In this document: positions 5,065-6,485 of the stretch, in pieces
How the letters are laid out: each line of letters opens with the position of its first letter
Numbering within the stretch: the first letter of the stretch is position 1
Assembly: GCA_023151145.1 (NCBI GenBank)
Contig: JAKLJM010000131.1
Span: forward strand, 1 to 6,485
DNA from: Bacteriovoracaceae bacterium
GTDB lineage: Bacteria; Bdellovibrionota; Bacteriovoracia; Bacteriovoracales; Bacteriovoracaceae
Direction: 5' to 3'
DNA length: 6,485 nt
Program-made: the position numbers and the translations under genes
Notes under the pieces: generated by a model
Told to the model about the DNA's origin: nothing
Database searches by the model: none
The model's input: the letters and a program-made list of their open reading frames with translations, nothing else

Positions 5065-6485
5065 ACTTCTTACCTAATTCAATAATGTATTTAGTTAATG
5101 CATCGATTTGCTTATCTGCATCTCCACCAAAATAGCCTTCTTCTAATCCTTTTCCTTCTTCAGTGAAGAAAGTTGGCATTGAAGTTCCTGGCATAATTTT
5201 TTGTGGGTCTTTTAACCATAATCTAATCCATGATGGTCTTAAACGTTTACCTGCTTTATGTAAATTTGGACCAAGTTGTTCACCGTTATTAAATCCACCT
5301 GTGTGACAAGAAACGCAATTATAAGCATTAAATAATTTAACCGCTTCTTCTCTTTCACCTGGACCCCAAACGACTTCGGCATCTTCCTCTTCAAAAATAC
5401 CTTGGTGAGCACCAGCTGCAAAACCACCAACTAAAGTGTTTTTCTGAGCAAGTGATAAGTTGAAAGATGGCATTCTTACTTTTACCCATGGTCTAATTGG
5501 TTCAACATTTCCTAGGAAATTATAAAACCAATCTGTTTGCACACGGTGACCTTGATTAACTAATATTGGTGGACCTTGGTTAATATCATCTTCATACATA
5601 CGTAGAAGATCTCCACGTAATCCATCAACTTGGTGACATCCCACGCAGTTTAAATTTCCAGCAACTTTCATCGCTTCGTTATAACCAGTCTCGCCAGCGT
5701 TATATCTCTTAACTCCAGCCAATGGGATAAAATTTGAAACCTGTCCTAAAAGTGCCACTGTAATATCTTCAGCATCTTTTTTAGACATATAGAAATTTGG
5801 CATTAAAAGAAGATCTTTAAATTCTTTTTGGATACCAATATCCCAACGTTTTGGATTTTGTAGATGTGCTGTAATCCATACATCTCTTTGTTTTGGCATT
5901 GCGTGCTCTAAGCCAAAACCAAATTGAGTAATTGGCTTCGAACCAACTTTTGTTAACTCTGGTCCGATAGGAGCATTAGCATCAAATCCTTCGATATTGT
6001 GACATGAAAAACATCCGTATTTTGCAATTGAACGTCTTCCTAACTCCATCGTCTTTTCATCATCTGTCATTTTAGCAACTTTTTCACGAGCTGATTCAAT
6101 GGTGTCAAATGCTGATAAGTAGTCTGCTAAAATTCCATCTCTAATTTTTTTATCTAGAGGAGCAAATGTTAATCCTTCTACTTTCTTATTTTTTAAACTC
6201 ATTAAGTAAGCAGTGATGTCATTTGCTTCTTGGTCAGTTAAACGGAATGACGGCATGATTGTATCTTCTTGGTAATGCCATGGTTTCTTAAGCCATGAAA
6301 CTAACCAATCAGCCGATACCTTTGATCCAATCCCACTTAAATGAGGGCCAGCGTATCCACCAACTTTCTTCGATAAATCCTCTAAACCATCTACACCGTG
6401 ACAAGCCAAACATCCGATTTCCGAAATTAATTGCTTACCACTATCTGCATTCCCACCAGCATATTTCTGGAATGGCTCATAGGTT
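5063..6485 (-). CDS. Tandem four-domain c-type cytochrome, 5'-truncated by window edge
   Basis: Likely exported electron carrier feeding a terminal oxidase. The frame is open from base 6484 through the edge (T-Y-E-P-F-Q-K); the TTG at 6409 is an internal Leu within the first heme motif and not a start. Numbering from Thr1 (473 residues seen), there are four CxxCH sites: CLACH 25-29, CFSCH 158-162, CVGCH 280-284 and CVSCH 390-394. Each is followed by a GP-x-[LI] turn, a tryptophan element (W..xxL, with a closing P in three of four) and an MP-x-F motif giving the distal Met (M77, M228, M338, M436). This is the plan of a class I cytochrome c domain repeated four times, with 133, 122 and 110 residues between hemes. 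The signal peptide or membrane anchor, and any further domain, lie off-window. It precedes oxidase subunit III by 9 bases in the same operon. Four His/Met hemes are read directly; the electron-donor role is inferred. Confidence 0.9.
   Translation of the reverse strand, partial: TYEPFQKYAGGNADSGKQLISEIGCLACHGVDGLEDLSKKVGGYAGPHLSGIGSKVSADWLVSWLKKPWHYQEDTIMPSFRLTDQEANDITAYLMSLKNKKVEGLTFAPLDKKIRDGILADYLSAFDTIESAREKVAKMTDDEKTMELGRRSIAKYGCFSCHNIEGFDANAPIGPELTKVGSKPITQFGFGLEHAMPKQRDVWITAHLQNPKRWDIGIQKEFKDLLLMPNFYMSKKDAEDITVALLGQVSNFIPLAGVKRYNAGETGYNEAMKVAGNLNCVGCHQVDGLRGDLLRMYEDDINQGPPILVNQGHRVQTDWFYNFLGNVEPIRPWVKVRMPSFNLSLAQKNTLVGGFAAGAHQGIFEEEDAEVVWGPGEREEAVKLFNAYNCVSCHTGGFNNGEQLGPNLHKAGKRLRPSWIRLWLKDPQKIMPGTSMPTFFTEEGKGLEEGYFGGDADKQIDALTKYIIELGKK

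Noticed and set aside
5239..5430. 63-codon minus-strand open frame
   Set aside because: It lies in another frame inside the tetraheme cytochrome, over its fourth heme region; its composition looks like frame-shifted coding sequence.
6407..6409. TTG as start of the cytochrome gene
   Set aside because: It is the Leu codon inside the first CLACH heme motif. The frame continues upstream without a stop to the window edge.

Overview
The window is AT-rich and almost entirely coding. It holds seven protein genes in two convergent blocks, and the longest gap between genes is about 54 bases. No tRNA, rRNA, CRISPR, insertion sequence or phage gene is visible. The gene mix (class I c-type cytochrome, heme-copper oxidase subunit III, DUF420/CtaM-type assembly protein, LipA/LipB, tryptophan dioxygenase) and clear AAGGAG-type ribosome binding sites point to an aerobic, respiring Gram-negative-like bacterium. 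A low-GC member of the Bdellovibrionota (Bacteriovorax/Halobacteriovorax-like) would fit. That placement is a guess from general character, not from a marker gene.

Plus strand, 1-2021: tryptophan catabolism. A tryptophan 2,3-dioxygenase (its N-terminus lies off the left edge) is followed after 2 bases by a short, divergent kynureninase-type PLP enzyme. Together they would take tryptophan to N-formylkynurenine and, after deformylation, kynurenine to anthranilate plus alanine. The deformylating enzyme (kynurenine formamidase) is not in the window.

Minus strand, 6485-3662: a respiratory module. In transcription order it reads: a c-type cytochrome with four tandem heme domains (its N-terminus lies off the right edge), a five-helix cytochrome oxidase subunit III, a 72-residue secreted or membrane protein with a CPTC motif, and a DUF420 (CtaM-like) membrane protein. 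Junctions are tight (9 bases, 1-base overlap, 4 bases), so this looks like one operon. The catalytic subunit I and the CuA subunit II are not present and would be expected upstream, beyond base 6485.

Minus strand, 3607-2018: lipA and lipB, the two-step lipoate synthesis pathway, lie downstream of the oxidase genes. A 54-base gap with a weak promoter-like sequence separates them, so they may be read from the oxidase promoter, their own, or both. The stop codons of lipB and the kynureninase-like gene overlap head-on by four bases, leaving no room for a terminator between the blocks.

Most worth following up: the four-domain cytochrome with its oxidase subunit III, the small CPTC protein next to the DUF420 protein, the human-like spacing of the tryptophan dioxygenase, and the divergent kynureninase.
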